DNA of 58,654 nt, taken from assembly GCA_048498155.1 (NCBI GenBank), contig JBEHYN010000012.1:1-58654 (forward strand). Reading direction: 5' to 3'. How positions within the stretch are numbered: position 1 is the first letter of the stretch; each line of letters begins with the position of its first letter. Made by a program: the position numbers and the translations under genes. Below the pieces are notes generated by a model. It made no database searches. It had not been told where the DNA came from and saw nothing but the letters and a program-made list of their open reading frames with translations. Source of the DNA: BOG-938 sp048498155 (GTDB taxonomy: Bacteria; Pseudomonadota; Alphaproteobacteria; Caulobacterales; Caulobacteraceae). This document shows positions 9,666-18,663 of the stretch, in pieces.

Positions 9666-12600
9666 TCAGGCGGCGGCCGGGAGCAGCGTCTGCGGCGGCC
9701 ACTTCGCCAGCAGCGCCGACAACACCTGCGGCTTGTCCACCGGCACGAAGACGCGCGGCGTGTAGTTGATAATCTCGACGAAACAGCCGAGCAGCGTGAA
9801 GGCCGAACGGTCAGAGGCGGCCCCCACCACCTCGATCCGATGACGATCCATCACCTTGGCGCGTCTCAGCCAAAAGCCGCCGGTCAGCATGATCGAGGTG
9901 TTTTCAGTCAGGACCAGATGGGCGGCGTTCGGGCCTTCACCGACCACGCTGGCCACGTCGCTCAGGCCCAGCGCGATCTTCAGGCCCGGGACCTGGCCGG
10001 CGTCGAGCACCCGGCCCAGCCAACGGCGGCCGTCCGGGGCCTTGAGGCGCCGGACCGAGGCTTGCTTGGCGGGCAGGCTCTCCCAGACCGGCAGGAGGAG
10101 GCCGGTCACCAGGACCAGCTCGCGCGTGATCCAAGGATCGGCCGCGGCGATCTCGGCGTCCCAGGCGGCCTGCCAGATCGGTTCGGGCACGATCTCCCAG
10201 GCCGATTCCTCATAGACCTTGAGGGGTGAGACGCCGCGCTTCTCCGGCCGGATGATCCGCACCGCCGGCACCAGGCGGTCGTCGTCGTCGGTCGTGGTCA
10301 GGCCCTTCACCACCAGGCCGGCCCGCCCCGAGCGGGCGTTGACCACATACTCCAGAGCCTCGGGGTTCAACCCGTGCAGCGCCTCGCCGGCGCCGGTCAG
10401 CACCCGCCGCGTGCGGACCTCAAAGGTCATGATCTTGGTCTGCGCACCGGTCAGGGTGTCGGTGCGGATCACCTCCTCCGACTTGATCGCCAGGTCGTCG
10501 GCGACGATGTCCTCCATCCCCCGATCGAGGGCGCCGGAGGCCGAAGCCCGTTCGAGGATGCTGGCCAGGATCTCGTCGAAGGCGGTGAAGAGGCCGTTCT
10601 GATCCTCGATCCGCAGCGCCAGCAGGCGATTGAGGAAGGTGTTCATCGCCGGCATGTCGTCGGACTTCTTGAGATTGCCGTCGGTATCCAGCAGCTTCAG
10701 CCCGGTCCTGGTCTCGAACGTCTCGCGGCTCATGGCCTCGACCGACCCGAAGTGCAGGGCCACGAAGAAGGCCTGCAGAGCGCGATGCGCCCACGGGCTT
10801 TCCAGGTTGTCCTCTGGCCGAAACAGCCCATTGCCCGCCGATCGGCGCTCACCGCGGGTCAGGGCGCCCAGACTGTCGAGCCGCCGCGCGATGGTGCTGA
10901 GGAACCGCTTCTCCCCGTGTATGTCCGTCGTCACCGGCCGGAACAGCGGCGCATGGGCCTGGTTGGTTCGGTGCGAGCGACCAAGGCCCTGGATGGCGCC
11001 GTCCGCGCGCCAACCGGGTTCGACCAGGTAGTGGGCTCGCCGCTGCTGGTTCGCCGCACCGAGATCGGCGTGGTAGCTACGCCCGGTGCCGCCAGCGTCG
11101 GAGAACACCAGCACCCGCTTCTTGCCGGACATGAAGGCGTCGGTCTCGGCCTTGGCCGCCGAGGCGCCGCGACGCTCGACGACGCGCCGGCCGCCGCGCA
11201 GCACGACCCTGCGAGCTCGGCCGGTGATCTCGGCCACGGCGTCGGTTCCCAGCGTGTCGAGGACCGCGTCCAACACCCCGCAAACGGCCGGAAGGCACGC
11301 GAGGTGGGTGACGAGTTCTTCGCGCAGCCGCAGCGCCTCCTGGCTGGCGACCGGCACGCCATCGACCATGACCGGGATCATGGTGACGTTGCCTTCCTCG
11401 TCCTCGATCGCCTGCATGGCGGTGACCGGGAAGGCCCCCATAAGATAGTCGAGAACCTGGTCCTTCGGCGTCATGTCGATGGTCAGGTTGTTCCACTCCT
11501 CCGGCGGAATCTCGGCCAGCCGCCGCTCCATCACCGCTTCGTTGGTCGAGACGATCTGCACCACGGAAGAGCGGCCCTGCGCCAGATCGGTCCTGATCGC
11601 CGCAATCAGGGTCGGGGCCTTGAGGCCCGCGAGCAGGTGCCCGAAGAACCTCAGCTTCGCGCCCTCGAAGGCCGAGAGCACCGCTGAAGCCGCCTGACCA
11701 TTGGTCGCCTTGCCATCCTCGGTGAGGCCAACCGCCTCCAGGGCCGCCCGCAGATTCTGATGGATCAGCTGATAGGCATCTGCCCAAGCGTTCCAAATCT
11801 CGATGTCCTGCGCGGCGAGCGGGTGGCGCAGCGCCTCGTATTCGACGCCGTCGAAGGACAGGGAGCGGGCAATATAGAGCCCGAGCGCCTTAAGCTCCCG
11901 CGCGATCAGCTCCATCACCGCCACGCCGCCCTTGTCGACGGCTTCCATGAAGGCGTCGCGGGTGTTGAACGGCGCCTCCGGCCCGCCCCAAAGGCCAAGC
12001 CGCGCGGCATAGGCGAGGTTCTCCGGCGTCGTCGCGCCGGTCGCCGAGACGTAGAGGATCCGGGCGCCGGGCAGGCGGTTCTGCAACGCCAGACCAGCCA
12101 TGCCCTGCTGCGAGGCCTTCTTCGGCCCGCGCGAGCCCTTGCCGCCACCGGCGGCGTTGGCCATCGCGTGCGCCTCGTCGAAGACGATCACGCCGTCAAA
12201 GTCCGCGCCCAGCCAGCTGACGATCTGATCAAGCCGCGACGGGCGATCTCCCCGGGCCGGCTGACGCAAGGTCGCGTAGGTGGTGAAGAGGATGCCGCGA
12301 TCCAGGCGGATGGCGTCGGCCTGCTTCCAGGCGCTCTGCGGGGTGATGTCGGAGCCGGCGCCGCCGATGGCGTTCCAATCGCGCCGGGCGTCCTCAAGCA
12401 GGGCGTCGTTCCGCGAGAACCAAACGGCCCGCACCCGGCCCTGGGCCATGTTGTCGGCGATGACCCCGGCGATCTGACGGCCCTTGCCGCAGCCGGTGCC
12501 GTCGCCGAGGAAGAACCCGCGCCGAAACTGCACCGCGCCCTGGGCGCCCTCGGCCACCAGGTGGACCAGGTGGGCGGCCTCGCCCAGCACCCAGGCGCCC

Positions 12601-13931
12601 GGCAGGCTGCTGGCATGAGCCTCGCCGGCATAGATGATGGTCTCCATCTGGGCGTCGGAGACCAGGCCCTGCTCGACGATCCCGGCCGGCAACACCGGGC
12701 GATAGCTCGGGGCGGGCGGAGAGACCGAGGCCATCGGCCCGGATTCCACGAGCGGGGAGGGGTGTGGTCGCGCCTGCGCCAGATCGACCCGCCCGAGCGC
12801 GTAGGCCTGATAGAGGCCGACATCGTGGCCTTCGCCAGACCAGTCCTTCACCGCGTAGGCGACCGGGGCCGTCGTCGACAGGAACCCCAGACGTGACGAG
12901 GGTGTCGCCAGCGCCCGGGCCCGCGGGGTCAGGAAGGCGACGTTGGAGACGGCTCGGAACTGGCGAGGCTGAGCCGTGGGGCGAGGCGCGACCCCCGCCG
13001 CCAGACGGGCGGCGTCGGCCAGGGTCTCGCACGCCTGAACCGGGCAGGGGAAGGGGACGCTCCCTTCGGCGCGGTCGATCACCAGCAGCCCGGTCTCGAC
13101 CGAGGTTCCGTGCTTGGCGTAGGCCCGTTGCGGGAACACCAGCATCGCGATGAGGCGGCCCCGGCAGCCCGGGGCCTGCATGGCGCCGGTGTCCTCGAAG
13201 AGCCGGGTCGGCACGATCGCCGACAGCCTGCCGCCTTCGGCCAGGCAATCGAGTGCGGCGTGCAGATGGCCCTCCAGCTGCTGAAACGGCGGGTTGGCGA
13301 TGACGGCGTGGAAGCTGCCGGAACCGGGCAGGATGTCCTTCAGCAGGACCGCGTCGTGGCGCGTGCGCGAGGCCCCCGGAAACAACCCGTCAAGGATCTC
13401 GGCCCGCCCCGGGGCCAGTTCGTTGAGGTCGAGCACCGCGCCGCAGGCCTCGGCGACGATAGCGAGAAGGCCTGTGCCGGCCGAGGGTTCAAGCACCCGG
13501 TCGCCGGGTCGGATCTGGGCGGCGGCCACGGCCAGGGCGCTAAGCTCCGGCGGCGTGGAGAACTGATCGAGCGCCACCTGCTCTTCGCTGCGCCGCGTGT
13601 GGGTCAGGGTCAGCTCGGTGACGCTGGCCAGCAGGGCGACGATTTCGGCGGGCGCGTCCTCGAGCCGGCTGATCTGCGGCGCCAGGCGGCGCAGTTGCAA
13701 CACCACGGCGGCTTCCATGGCGTCGTAGGCATCGCGCCAGCACCAGGCGCCGTCGGCGTCCGAGCCGCCGAAGGACATGGTCATCACCCCCGCCACCAGC
13801 TTTCGGTCGAGCGCCCGCGAGCGGTTGAGATGGGGAACCATGGCCCGCGCCGCGGCCAGGATGTTGGCTGCCTTGTCAGCGGTGGAACCAGAAACCTGCG
13901 CCTGAGCGAAGAGCGGAAGGAAGGCGTTCAT
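9666..13931 (-). CDS. Methyltransferase / strawberry-notch helicase fusion
   Basis: Very large protein (1421 residues) of a family typical of alphaproteobacterial plasmids and large phages. The N-terminal part is an N6-adenine-type SAM methyltransferase: motif I at ~145 (VLEPSAGTGLLAIV) and catalytic NPPF at ~210 (VIANPPFQQLEGH). The centre is a strawberry-notch-type superfamily 2 helicase or NTPase: Walker A GDGTGCGKGRQIAG at ~475 and DEAH box VIVFDEAHAMANAAGG at ~580, with the arginine-containing motif GLGRSHRTNQAHAP further on. The C-terminal third is the strawberry-notch C domain. The combination suggests modification or protection of plasmid DNA on entry or during replication, which is inference. 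It lies between the RadC-type and ParB-like genes on the same strand. Confidence 0.88.
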   Translation of the reverse strand: MNAFLPLFAQAQVSGSTADKAANILAAARAMVPHLNRSRALDRKLVAGVMTMSFGGSDADGAWCWRDAYDAMEAAVVLQLRRLAPQISRLEDAPAEIVALLASVTELTLTHTRRSEEQVALDQFSTPPELSALAVAAAQIRPGDRVLEPSAGTGLLAIVAEACGAVLDLNELAPGRAEILDGLFPGASRTRHDAVLLKDILPGSGSFHAVIANPPFQQLEGHLHAALDCLAEGGRLSAIVPTRLFEDTGAMQAPGCRGRLIAMLVFPQRAYAKHGTSVETGLLVIDRAEGSVPFPCPVQACETLADAARLAAGVAPRPTAQPRQFRAVSNVAFLTPRARALATPSSRLGFLSTTAPVAYAVKDWSGEGHDVGLYQAYALGRVDLAQARPHPSPLVESGPMASVSPPAPSYRPVLPAGIVEQGLVSDAQMETIIYAGEAHASSLPGAWVLGEAAHLVHLVAEGAQGAVQFRRGFFLGDGTGCGKGRQIAGVIADNMAQGRVRAVWFSRNDALLEDARRDWNAIGGAGSDITPQSAWKQADAIRLDRGILFTTYATLRQPARGDRPSRLDQIVSWLGADFDGVIVFDEAHAMANAAGGGKGSRGPKKASQQGMAGLALQNRLPGARILYVSATGATTPENLAYAARLGLWGGPEAPFNTRDAFMEAVDKGGVAVMELIARELKALGLYIARSLSFDGVEYEALRHPLAAQDIEIWNAWADAYQLIHQNLRAALEAVGLTEDGKATNGQAASAVLSAFEGAKLRFFGHLLAGLKAPTLIAAIRTDLAQGRSSVVQIVSTNEAVMERRLAEIPPEEWNNLTIDMTPKDQVLDYLMGAFPVTAMQAIEDEEGNVTMIPVMVDGVPVASQEALRLREELVTHLACLPAVCGVLDAVLDTLGTDAVAEITGRARRVVLRGGRRVVERRGASAAKAETDAFMSGKKRVLVFSDAGGTGRSYHADLGAANQQRRAHYLVEPGWRADGAIQGLGRSHRTNQAHAPLFRPVTTDIHGEKRFLSTIARRLDSLGALTRGERRSAGNGLFRPEDNLESPWAHRALQAFFVALHFGSVEAMSRETFETRTGLKLLDTDGNLKKSDDMPAMNTFLNRLLALRIEDQNGLFTAFDEILASILERASASGALDRGMEDIVADDLAIKSEEVIRTDTLTGAQTKIMTFEVRTRRVLTGAGEALHGLNPEALEYVVNARSGRAGLVVKGLTTTDDDDRLVPAVRIIRPEKRGVSPLKVYEESAWEIVPEPIWQAAWDAEIAAADPWITRELVLVTGLLLPVWESLPAKQASVRRLKAPDGRRWLGRVLDAGQVPGLKIALGLSDVASVVGEGPNAAHLVLTENTSIMLTGGFWLRRAKVMDRHRIEVVGAASDRSAFTLLGCFVEIINYTPRVFVPVDKPQVLSALLAKWPPQTLLPAAA

Positions 13932-14036
13932 GGGGAAGCGTCCAGATCACCTGCGGCGGAGGGCTCCTCCCTCCCGTCCCGTCAGGCTCACCTGACGCCT
14001 CCCTCCCTCCATCCTTTCCAGACCCAGACAGCGAAA

Positions 14037-14064
14037 AGCCCCGCCGGCTAGCGCCGACGGGGCT
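14037..14064 (-). terminator. Rho-independent terminator after ParB-like gene
   Basis: A 12-bp near-perfect stem (AGCCCCGYCGGC type, one G-U pair) with loop TAGC, followed on the minus strand by TTTT. It lies just downstream of the 666-residue ParB-like gene. Confidence 0.75.
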
Positions 14065-14091
14065 CTCTGTTCAGGGCCGATGCTCAGCCGA

Positions 14092-16092
14092 TCAGGCCGC
14101 CAGTTGTCCCTCCGAGGGCTGGGCCGTTTCCGGCGCCTCGGAGGGCTCTTCGTCAGCCACCGGCTCCTCGACCTCGTCCTCCAGGGAAGCGTGGCTCTCC
14201 CAGGACAGGGCCGACGGCGCCCATTGGCGTTCGGCGGCGGCCTGCGCCACGAAGCAGACCAGCTCGTCCTTCTTCAGGGTCCGCGCCCGATCGTCCGATG
14301 CGTCCATCTCCTCAAGCAACGCCATCAGCTGCTTCTTGGAGTGAACCGCCAGATAGCCTGCGTCCGGCGTCCAGTGGCTGGCGATGTCGGACCCGCAGAG
14401 TTCGGCGATCTCGGCCGCCTCCGCACGGGCCGCGTGACGGATCGAGCTGGTGCGCGCTTCGCGGACATCGAGCGAGATGGCCACCAGCTCGGCCAGCAGC
14501 GCCATCTTCTCCCCATGCGCCAAGCCCTCGATCCAGGCGATCGGCCGAAGGCCGGAGGTCTTGTAGGCCTCGCGACGCGCCTCAAGCCTGGCCCGCACCT
14601 CACCGTCGAGCGCCGGAATGGCCGGGGTCTGGCCACGGCGATAACCGCTCGCCGAGACCGTCACCGCCGACGCCTCGGCCGAGGCCCCGCCGTGCAGCGC
14701 CAGATGCTTGAACAGCTGGGCCAGCAGGGCGGTCAGCGCGACGCTGGGGTTGTCGGCCAGGTCGCGGATCAGGCCCCGCGTTGCGACATCGGTGCGGGTC
14801 TCATGGAAGACGTGACTGGCGCCTTCCACGTCGACGTCGGCCTTGGGAAACTCAACGTCGGGCTGGCTGCGCCCGTAGCGCCCGTCGAGCCCCCCGCCGT
14901 CGCCGGTCTCCGCCTCCTCATCGGCGTCGTCCTGGGCGATCACCGGATTGGAGAAGAAGCTGGCGACGACGCCGACCTCGGCATCCGGAGACAGGATCAC
15001 GGCTCCAATCGTGCCGCCTTCGAGCGAAGCGGCGGCGAGCTGCCGGTCTGCCTGCAGCAAAGCCAACAGGCTCTCGATCTCGTCAGCGGCCAGATCGGCA
15101 CCGGCCAAGGCCTCGTGCGCCTCCCTGACAACCTGCTGGGCCTCCTTGTAGGCCGCGCGGGCGGTCTCGCTCATCCCCGCGACGTGGACGTAGGGCAGGT
15201 TGAAGAAGCCGTCGGGCGCGCGGTAGCCGCGGCTCTGGCCGATGAACACGAACAGGCCTTCGGCCTGCAGCGCGGTCACCAGCGGCTCCGTGCGCTGGCG
15301 CCAAAGCTCCGTCAGTGTGTCAGGGTCCAACAGAACGTCGGGAAGCTCGCCGAACAGGTCGGATTCGACCCGGCCGCCGATCGCCGCGTAGCGCTGCGGC
15401 CCCACCAGGGCGAAGCGCGGATCGTTGACGTCGGTGCGGCCCCGCTCGACGCGAGCGGCAAGCTGATAGTCCTGCAGATAGCCATCGAGGGCGGTCTGGG
15501 CGATGTCGGCCTGCTCGTCCGCATCGGTGATCCGGGCCAGCTGACGGGCCTGTTTCAGGGTGATCTTGCCCAGACGCAGGGCCTTCAACGCCTTGGCGTG
15601 CAGCCCGGCCAGGGCCGACAGACGCTTGATCTCCAGTTCGTCATAGCCGAGCGCGCCGGCGATGGCGGCGGTGTCCATCTTCGACTTGCGCAGCTTGCCG
15701 ATGGCGACAATCACGTCGGCGATGTGAACGGGCGTGCGCTCAGCGGCGGTGAGGATGGTGGCCGCGGCCTGGCCTTCGCGGGTGGAGAACACCTCGCACT
15801 TCACCGGCCAGTCCTGCGCGATCCGTCCCGCGGCCAGGAGCTTGCGGAGCGCCAGCAGCCGGCGGCGACCGTCCAGCACCATGAAGGGCCGCTCCTTCCT
15901 GGCCCCGGGTCGCACGCACAGGGGCACGACAACGTCAGCCTTGAAGATGGTTTCGGCCAACCGATCGATCTCGTCGTCGGCCGGCTCCTTGGCGCGAAGG
16001 TTCTCCGGCGCGATCTCAAGATCGCACAGGGGCACGAACTGGGTGTTGGGAACGCCAGCGGGGGTTTCAACAGCGGGGGTCATGGGGATCAT
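14092..16092 (-). CDS. ParB/Srx-domain protein (ParB-like, 666 aa)
   Basis: Large ParB-family protein. Residues ~15-110 form the ParB/Srx N-terminal domain with the nucleotide-site motif FMVLDGRRRLLALRKL. A helix-turn-helix follows at ~125-190 (AAIAGALGYDELEIKRLSAL and KITLKQARQLARI). The last ~400 residues are long, helical and acidic, ending in a glutamate-rich tail (LEDEVEEPVADEEPSEAPE). It is much longer than partition ParB proteins and has no adjacent ParA, so it is more likely a plasmid DNA-metabolism or anti-restriction-type accessory protein than the partition protein (that is at 52229-53254). Two starts, at 16092 and 16083, are equally acceptable. A terminator follows. Confidence 0.82.
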   Translation of the reverse strand: MIPMTPAVETPAGVPNTQFVPLCDLEIAPENLRAKEPADDEIDRLAETIFKADVVVPLCVRPGARKERPFMVLDGRRRLLALRKLLAAGRIAQDWPVKCEVFSTREGQAAATILTAAERTPVHIADVIVAIGKLRKSKMDTAAIAGALGYDELEIKRLSALAGLHAKALKALRLGKITLKQARQLARITDADEQADIAQTALDGYLQDYQLAARVERGRTDVNDPRFALVGPQRYAAIGGRVESDLFGELPDVLLDPDTLTELWRQRTEPLVTALQAEGLFVFIGQSRGYRAPDGFFNLPYVHVAGMSETARAAYKEAQQVVREAHEALAGADLAADEIESLLALLQADRQLAAASLEGGTIGAVILSPDAEVGVVASFFSNPVIAQDDADEEAETGDGGGLDGRYGRSQPDVEFPKADVDVEGASHVFHETRTDVATRGLIRDLADNPSVALTALLAQLFKHLALHGGASAEASAVTVSASGYRRGQTPAIPALDGEVRARLEARREAYKTSGLRPIAWIEGLAHGEKMALLAELVAISLDVREARTSSIRHAARAEAAEIAELCGSDIASHWTPDAGYLAVHSKKQLMALLEEMDASDDRARTLKKDELVCFVAQAAAERQWAPSALSWESHASLEDEVEEPVADEEPSEAPETAQPSEGQLAA

Positions 16093-16113
16093 CTCCGGCG
16101 TCAGAGGCGAGGG

Positions 16114-17112
16114 TCATCCTGCCCCTTGGCGCACCCCCTCCAGCCCTCCCTCTCTCCTTTCAGCGGACGACAGGCCGGACCCTGACGCCGGCCGGCTCGG
16201 TACTGGCCCTGGCGGCATCACCGGCGCCTTGTCTGCCGCCTCGTTCCAATCGCCGACGACGCCCGGCGGCAACTCGACCCAGGCCTTCCGGCCGGCCCGG
16301 ACCAGTTTGGCGCGCAAGTGCTCGGCCGAAGCCTCGCCATCCTTGCCGCGATCCGCGGCGATCAGCACCGAGCGCACGCCAGGCGGCGGGCTCCAGCTTC
16401 GCAGGTTGCGGGTCGACATCAGCGACCAGGCCGGAAGCGAGAACCGCTCACTGGCCGATAGCGTGGTGAAAAAGCCTTCGGCGACCAGCATCTCCGGCGC
16501 CGCCTCATCGATCCGAACCGCCGCCCCCGCGGGCACGGCGCCGACCGTTTTGCGGTTCAGGCGCAGGTCCGCCGCCCGATGGGCGTTGGGCGCGAGATAG
16601 GTCACCTCGACGGCGGTGAAGGAGCCCATGGCATCGCTGACGCCGACCAGGAGGGCGGGGCGATGGTGGCGGCTCTCCGCCGCATAGGCAGAGACCGGCG
16701 CATGGCCGCAGTGGCGGAGCACCTGCGGACCTGGCAGGGCGCGCGTGATCGCCCGCAGCCGGCAATGGCGCTCGGAAAGGGTGTTCGCCACGGCCTTCCC
16801 CGCCTCCCAGATCCGCCGGGCGGCGTTCAATCGCTCGATCGTCGTGCCGGTGTTCCCGGCCGCTGAGGCCCGGCGCGACTGGCTAAGGGTGGTTGGGGCG
16901 TTGTGGGCGTCCACCAGGCCCTCGCCGCGCAGGTGATCGAGCACCGCGCGCCAGTCGCCATCCCCGAAGGTGTGGACGATGATCCGCCCCTCCTTCAGCA
17001 GCAGCGAGACAGACCGGTCGGCGGCGCTATGGCCCGGCGCTGGAATGTTCGCCCTCTGGCCGCGATCGTAGAGATCGCCGCCCAGGGCCTGGACGATGGG
17101 TCTCAAGGACAT
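16114..17112 (-). CDS. Toprim-domain (primase-like) protein
   Basis: Protein of 332 residues of the plasmid and phage primase-like Toprim family (DUF7146/CHC2-type architecture). The N-terminal ~70 residues contain GDLYDRGQRANIPAPGHSAA and HTFGDGDWRAVL, the degenerate zinc-finger region. The Toprim core is at ~225-290: LVAEGFFTTLSA (acidic strand) and SVLIAADRGKDGEASAEHL (D-x-D-like metal site). The ATG at 17112 is preferred over the longer frame because GGAGG stands 6 nt upstream and the extra 38 residues look non-coding. It likely acts in plasmid priming or in establishment after transfer. The gene lies 21 nt upstream of the ParB-like gene on the same strand. Confidence 0.8.
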   Translation of the reverse strand: MSLRPIVQALGGDLYDRGQRANIPAPGHSAADRSVSLLLKEGRIIVHTFGDGDWRAVLDHLRGEGLVDAHNAPTTLSQSRRASAAGNTGTTIERLNAARRIWEAGKAVANTLSERHCRLRAITRALPGPQVLRHCGHAPVSAYAAESRHHRPALLVGVSDAMGSFTAVEVTYLAPNAHRAADLRLNRKTVGAVPAGAAVRIDEAAPEMLVAEGFFTTLSASERFSLPAWSLMSTRNLRSWSPPPGVRSVLIAADRGKDGEASAEHLRAKLVRAGRKAWVELPPGVVGDWNEAADKAPVMPPGPVPSRPASGSGLSSAERREGGLEGVRQGAG

Positions 17113-17443
17113 GGCGACCTCCCGGAACTGCCTGACCAAAATTCGCCCACCCCAGGCCTGCCTCCACCCTTTCCGTCCGCGGCCGACGGCCGCTCGGGAT
17201 CTGACCCGGGGGCGTTGCGGGGGCATCCCCCGCTGGTGGGGGTAGGGGCAGGCCGCAACGCCTGCGACTCAGGGGGAGGGCGCTCCCCCACCAAATCCAC
17301 AGACAGATCCTGATCCTGGCCAATCACTCGCCAAACCGAAGCTCCCCCCTCGGCATCGCAACTCACAGGCTTGAAATTGAGGCGATAGCCCGGGAAATGG
17401 CGGCGCAAAATCGTCACAGGCAACGATCAGGAGGGCGACAGCC
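17113..17443. other. Non-coding region upstream of Toprim gene
   Basis: G-rich and C-rich tracts (runs of GGGGG and CCCCC around 17220-17300) and no convincing gene. It should hold the Toprim-operon promoter, but no clear -35/-10 pair was seen. Confidence 0.5.
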
Positions 17444-17476
17444 ATGTGCTTTTATAGCAAGATAAGCCCATCATGA
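17444..17476 (+). CDS. Possible 10-codon leader peptide
   Basis: After a strong AGGAGGG sequence (17429-17435) comes ATG and an open frame reading MCFYSKISPS. Its TGA overlaps the ATG of the next gene as ATGA, a typical arrangement for translational coupling. The same bases also form regulatory element A. It is too short to judge by composition. Confidence 0.3.
   Translation: MCFYSKISPS
17446..17470. promoter_or_regulatory. Shared dyad element, copy A
   Basis: GTGCTTTTATAGCAAGATAA followed by GCCC. It matches two other copies (30705-30728 and 50261-50284) in a CTTTTAT-N2-C...AAG(C/T)CCC pattern with imperfect dyad symmetry. It is probably an operator overlapping a -10-like TATAAAA on the minus strand. 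Confidence 0.6.
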
Positions 17477-17874
17477 GTTTGGGGCATTCCGTGATGAACA
17501 CTGATCAGATCGCGGGGGAGGAGGGCCGGAGCGAAGAAGCCTGGGTCATCGGCGCGAACCCTGAGCTGGCCATCCGGGCTCGCAATGTCTCGATGTATCT
17601 TGAGCGCGGCGGCTCCCTCAAAGAGGTCCGGCTGACCGAAAGCGAACACGGCGACTGGAGCGTCTGGCTGCGCCTGGCCGGACGCGCCGGAGAATACCGG
17701 CTCGCCAAATTCAAGTCCGACGCCCCCAAACTCTATCGCGATGTCAGCCTGGCGGTCGCCGCCTGCCGCGATGATTTCGGCTATTTCGGACCCATCATTC
17801 TGTCCACGGACAAACAGCCGAGCGCCGCGACCCGGGCCGCCGGCCAGGATCCCGGCGGCGCCCAACTCGGATGA
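17473..17874 (+). CDS. Conserved-looking hypothetical protein (133 aa)
   Basis: Family not recognised. The protein is cytosolic, with no signal or membrane segment. It shows an alternating pattern suggesting an alpha/beta fold: RARNVSMYLERGGSLKEVRL, then GDWSVWLRLAGRAGEYRLAKF, then a helix (APKLYRDVSLAVAACRDDF). Codon use and amino-acid content fit its neighbours. The ATG at 17473 overlaps the stop of a possible leader peptide; a second in-frame ATG lies at 17494. Because the shared dyad element is immediately upstream, the gene may belong to the same regulon as the transfer genes. Confidence 0.65.
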   Translation: MSLGHSVMNTDQIAGEEGRSEEAWVIGANPELAIRARNVSMYLERGGSLKEVRLTESEHGDWSVWLRLAGRAGEYRLAKFKSDAPKLYRDVSLAVAACRDDFGYFGPIILSTDKQPSAATRAAGQDPGGAQLG

Positions 17875-17908
17875 CAGGGTGGGCGCATAGCCGCGGGCGT
17901 CCAGGATC

Positions 17909-18655
17909 ATGACGGCTTTCGAGGTCCCGGACGGCTTGTCCGAAATCGAGCACGAGCTGCCACTCGTTATGGAGATGATCGCCCGCACGGCGCGCTGGGT
18001 GCATCCCGACACCTTCAAGGCGTTGCCGATCTGGTGCCCGGACACGGCGAGAAGCCGGCCCCGTTACGACGCGGCCTGGAGCAAGGTTCTGGTCAGCGGC
18101 AAGGGCGTGCCCAAGGTCGAGGAAAACATCCGAGCCGCCACGGCGCTGGTCGAGGCGCTCGGGGTCAAGACGCCGCCGAAGCCGAAGAATTGGACCGTCT
18201 GTCACATCTGGGGCTACGACGACGAGAATTTCGCCGGCAGGAGCAACGTCGTCCAGGACCCACGATTCTATTCCTGCGTGGGCAACATGACCTGGCTTCC
18301 GACCCCGCTGAAGGGCTTCACCGACGCGGTTCCGCAGATCAAGGAGTGCCTGCGGGTCTGCGCCTACCATCTCTACGGATGGGCCTGCGAGCATGAAGAT
18401 GTCCGGGTCGGCGCCGAGCGCGTTCGGGCCGGCGTCATTCCAGCGGGATATCCAGAAGCGTGGCCAACGGCCGAGCGTCGCATCCTCCCGCCTGGCACCG
18501 CGCCCTACAGCGAGCGGGTGCGCGCCGCGATCGCCAAGCGCAAGGCCCGGTTCCGCCAGCAGCTCGCCGACCCTGCCCTTGAGCACTTTGGGCATGAATC
18601 CGTGCGCGAGGTCCTGGCCTTTTGGAACGTGGATCTGGCGGGACCGGAGCACTGA
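17909..18655 (+). CDS. Hypothetical protein with HNH-like segment
   Basis: Protein of 248 residues. Residues ~95-150 read NWTVCHIWGYDDENF, then SCVGNMTWLPTPLKGFTDA, then ECLRVCAYHLYGWAC. This resembles the CHIW...N(L/M)xxLPxxLxxLTD arrangement I recall from uncharacterised HNH-type nuclease proteins, but the third catalytic His is not clear. The N-terminus (ELPLVMEMIARTARWVHPDTFKAL) is helical. It starts 34 nt after the preceding gene on the same strand and converges with the SNase gene. A defence or DNA-processing nuclease is possible; I treat the function as unknown. Confidence 0.65.
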   Translation: MTAFEVPDGLSEIEHELPLVMEMIARTARWVHPDTFKALPIWCPDTARSRPRYDAAWSKVLVSGKGVPKVEENIRAATALVEALGVKTPPKPKNWTVCHIWGYDDENFAGRSNVVQDPRFYSCVGNMTWLPTPLKGFTDAVPQIKECLRVCAYHLYGWACEHEDVRVGAERVRAGVIPAGYPEAWPTAERRILPPGTAPYSERVRAAIAKRKARFRQQLADPALEHFGHESVREVLAFWNVDLAGPEH

Positions 18656-18663
18656 TCACCGGA

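Noticed and set aside
14080..16185. 701-codon plus-strand open frame
   Set aside because: Antisense of the ParB-like gene; Arg/Gly/Leu-rich shadow composition.
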